Part shown: piece after piece, positions 63,905 through 64,000 of the stretch
Layout of the letters: the number at the start of each line of letters is the position of its first letter
Position numbering within the stretch: position 1 is the first letter of the stretch
Program-made: the position numbers and the translations under genes
Origin: Fusobacterium ulcerans ATCC 49185
GTDB taxonomy: Bacteria; Fusobacteriota; Fusobacteriia; Fusobacteriales; Fusobacteriaceae
Length of the DNA: 64,000 nucleotides
NCBI RefSeq assembly: GCF_900683735.1
Contig: NZ_LR215979.1
Span: forward strand, 186,001 to 250,000
Direction: 5' to 3'
The notes under the pieces: model-generated
What the model was told of the DNA's origin: nothing
Databases searched by the model: none
What the model saw: only the letters and a program-made list of their open reading frames with translations

Positions 63905-64000
63905 ATGTGGATATTTATTTTAATAATAAGTAATATGATAAATTTAGTACTGGGGTTTATTCTGCAGCCTTGGATGGAACTTTCATTTAGAACTATTAAT
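63905..64000 (+). CDS. N-terminal fragment of a membrane protein (cut by window edge)
   Basis: An open frame from ATG 63905 (AAGGGGA 7-8 bp upstream) runs to the right edge and encodes 32 residues: MWIFILIISNMINLVLGFIL followed by QPWMELSFRTIN. It begins with a strong hydrophobic segment, so a membrane or exported protein is likely. Too little is present to name it. Confidence 0.6.
   Translation, partial: MWIFILIISNMINLVLGFILQPWMELSFRTIN

Overview
The window is an AT-rich Gram-negative chromosome segment that reads as Fusobacterium, probably the F. varium/ulcerans/mortiferum group. The evidence is a FadA-type adhesin at 51.6 kb, two type V autotransporters that start with the fusobacterial extended signal region, strong AGGAGG ribosome sites, and a histidine-degrading hut operon next to TRAP transporters. 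No tRNA, rRNA, CRISPR array, phage or transposase gene was seen.

Layout. 0-5.2 kb: end of glyQ, then glyS, a lone PTS-IIC-like membrane protein, and folate genes folE and folB-folK (fused). 5.3-10.9 kb: an IclR regulator divergent from a DctPQM TRAP transporter and kduI-kduD, a uronate-uptake operon with a clear promoter and a 28-bp palindromic operator. 10.9-13.3 kb (minus): ahpC and an AhpF-type flavoenzyme whose domains are in reversed order. 13.4-14.2 kb: folP. 14.4-21.9 kb: an island resembling the fructoselysine (frl) pathway, with FrlB-like deglycase, FrlD-like kinase and FrlR-like regulator, plus a cupin, a GltS-type carrier broken by a 20-bp tandem duplication, a BtpA/SgcQ protein and an FGGY kinase. 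21.9-26.4 kb: SIMPL protein, SMI1/KNR4 protein, coiled-coil lipoprotein and two ribbon-helix-helix-like (RHH-like) proteins. 26.7-30.9 kb: ROK regulator divergent from an AbgT transporter and an M20 amidohydrolase.

31-52 kb is the cell-surface region: a 1312-residue autotransporter preceded by a decayed HU-family gene, a MORN lipoprotein, an exported choloylglycine-hydrolase-family enzyme, and then a likely adhesin operon. That operon holds an RHH/WYL-like regulator, an exported coiled-coil protein, a 3351-residue Fap2/RadD-type autotransporter, an AT-hook/RHH protein, a SurA-like cytoplasmic protein, a FadA-like adhesin and another RHH protein.

52.5-57.1 kb: FCD-type GntR regulator, TAXI-TRAP transporter and a 2-hydroxyacid dehydrogenase, with the same palindrome at the start of the regulator region and before the transporter. 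57.5-63.8 kb: a histidine-permease candidate with hutH, hutU and hutI behind two copies of one 23-bp palindrome. A further membrane ORF runs off the right end.

The segment combines nutrient scavenging (uronates, possible glycated amino acids, p-aminobenzoyl-glutamate or related amides, histidine) with surface adhesion. The most novel parts are the frl-like island and the small RHH-like proteins around the adhesin genes.
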